NCBI GenBank assembly: GCA_017615235.1
Contig: JAGAAM010000057.1
Location: forward strand, 1-6,827
DNA length: 6,827 nucleotides
Source of the DNA: Clostridia bacterium
GTDB lineage: Bacteria; Bacillota_A; Clostridia; Oscillospirales; CAG-382
Reading direction: 5' to 3'
The notes below the pieces were generated by a model, which saw only the letters and a list, made by a program, of their open reading frames with translations, did no database searches and was not told the DNA's origin. Below are positions 5,794 through 6,827 of the stretch, one piece after another; the stretch's first letter is position 1; every line of letters starts with the position of its first letter. Position numbers and translations under genes: made by a program.

Positions 5794-6827
5794 ATGAACA
5801 GCAATAAGATCCATATCAAATCGCGCACTCCGGCGTTTATAGTAAAAGGGGCTGTTTTCCTTATACTTATGATGATATCGCTGGCCTGCGCTTTACTGCC
5901 TTATCTCGCCGGAGTAACCGACGGCAGTATGAATCTTATACGTGCGGCGGGATGGATCGTTTTTGCGGTCACAACGGCGTTCTTTATCTATCTTGTCGTC
6001 AATGAAATTAGACCGCGCGACGCGATGATACTCGATTCCCGCGGATTCACGGAAAACAACCATCTTCTCGGCGCGAGCGTTGAATGGACGAACGTCGCGT
6101 CCGTAGGGATCTACGGCACAAAAGAAAACCCGGTGTTCGGGATCACGTTTGAAAACAACGACATCGTCATCAACGGATTGCGCAAACGCGCCGCCGATGA
6201 AATGCGCGTCAATATTGAAAACAATCTTCCTTCGGTGCTCATCAGCCGGAACGAAGTCGCCGTATCGCTTAAAGAGCTTCGCGATACTTTCAACCGCTTT
6301 ATCCGTGAGTCGAGGGTCCTTAAGGACACGGCTCCGGTAAAGCAGAAGACCAACCCGTTCACTACCGAAGACGTGCTTCGCGCTTTCGGCAAGATACCTC
6401 AGGAAAAGCCTGCAGGCGAAAAAACGATCGTCGCTCCCGAACCCGTCAAGGACGATACTCCGAAATTCGTCGAAGTCAACGACGGCAGTCAGCCGGCAGA
6501 AAAACACTCCGGATCTGATTTTTATTCGGCGTTGTTCGAAGATGATAACAGCGAACCGGAAGTGCCTTCCGGCGATACGATCGTCGTTCGCGACAGGCCC
6601 GCGGTCAAAGAAGAGCCGGCGGTTTCCGATACCGTAGTGTTCAGCGAAAAGCCGGAACCTGAAGCTCCCGCCGAAGAAGTTCCGGAAGTAAAAGAACGCG
6701 AAACAAAGCCGGAAGAACAGCCCGATATCGGCGATTTTGAAGAATACGATCTTCCCGACGACCTTAAAGCGATACTTTCCGGGAAGCGCTCTGAAAAGAT
6801 CAACAAGATCGAAAAAATGCTTGAAAA
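5794..6827 (+). CDS. Two-pass membrane protein with PH-like segment and acidic Pro-rich tail (3' end outside window)
   Basis: I translated 344 codons from ATG at 5794 with no stop before the window end. AAGGA at 5782-5786, overlapping the preceding stop, is seven bases upstream of the ATG. Two hydrophobic segments, about 15-40 and 51-70, would form a hairpin with both ends in the cytosol. Residues 74-160 (PRDAMILDSRGFTENN, then VEWTNVASVGIY at 96-107, then FGITFENNDIVI at 115-126) have the layout of the bacterial PH-like STM3941-type family, in which a two-helix anchor precedes a small beta domain; this is a family resemblance, not a proven match. From about 180 the chain becomes a low-complexity linker rich in Glu, Pro, Asp and Val, with three similar short Thr-containing motifs: KTIVAPEP (210-217), DTIVVRDRP (261-269) and DTVVFSEKP (279-287). 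The visible end (319-344) regains order as DLPDDLKAILSG plus a Lys/Glu helix. Function unknown. Ten bases from the upstream membrane-protein gene suggests a shared operon. Confidence 0.85.
   Translation, partial: MNSNKIHIKSRTPAFIVKGAVFLILMMISLACALLPYLAGVTDGSMNLIRAAGWIVFAVTTAFFIYLVVNEIRPRDAMILDSRGFTENNHLLGASVEWTNVASVGIYGTKENPVFGITFENNDIVINGLRKRAADEMRVNIENNLPSVLISRNEVAVSLKELRDTFNRFIRESRVLKDTAPVKQKTNPFTTEDVLRAFGKIPQEKPAGEKTIVAPEPVKDDTPKFVEVNDGSQPAEKHSGSDFYSALFEDDNSEPEVPSGDTIVVRDRPAVKEEPAVSDTVVFSEKPEPEAPAEEVPEVKERETKPEEQPDIGDFEEYDLPDDLKAILSGKRSEKINKIEKMLE

Noticed and set aside
5893..6507. 204-codon open frame on the minus strand
   Set aside because: It is antisense to the plus-strand membrane-protein gene from 5794, has no ribosome site or family motif, and an Arg/Phe/Val-rich composition typical of a reverse-frame shadow.

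Overview
The window looks like chromosomal DNA of an anaerobic, fermentative Bacillota (Clostridia-type) bacterium. The reasons are a pyruvate:ferredoxin oxidoreductase start, strong AGGAGG-type ribosome binding sites, AT-rich intergenic regions with near-consensus sigma-A promoters, and a YifB/ComM ATPase with the Cys-x-Cys pairs typical of Firmicutes. Genus cannot be read from this sequence. I see no insertion sequence, phage gene, tRNA, rRNA or CRISPR array.

Left half (1-3168, all minus strand): a carbon-metabolism block, in transcription order fumC (class II fumarase), a short malic enzyme, and the first 156 codons of nifJ (pyruvate:ferredoxin oxidoreductase), which leaves the window at base 1. 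fumC and the malic enzyme are separated by only 15 bases and are very likely one operon. nifJ has its own promoter in a 132-base gap. In order, the three enzymes would convert fumarate to malate, malate to pyruvate plus CO2 and NAD(P)H, and pyruvate to acetyl-CoA plus CO2 and reduced ferredoxin.

Centre (3169-3349): an AT-rich divergent intergenic region with two back-to-back promoters of nearly the same design, one for fumC and one for yifB. A 20-bp inverted repeat sits exactly on the fumC -35 element and is a candidate operator.

Right half (3350-6827, all plus strand): yifB/comM, then a 199-base non-coding gap holding a cluster of DnaA-box-like sequences (one perfect, three near matches) and a weak hairpin. 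Next come two uncharacterised membrane-protein genes 10 bases apart: a single-pass protein with an outer domain, and a two-pass protein with a PH-like cytosolic segment and a long acidic, proline-rich tail. The second gene is open to the end of the window.

The points most worth a second look are the origin-like DnaA-box cluster far from any visible dnaA, the candidate operator at fumC, the fumC-malic enzyme-nifJ route, and the unassigned membrane-protein pair.
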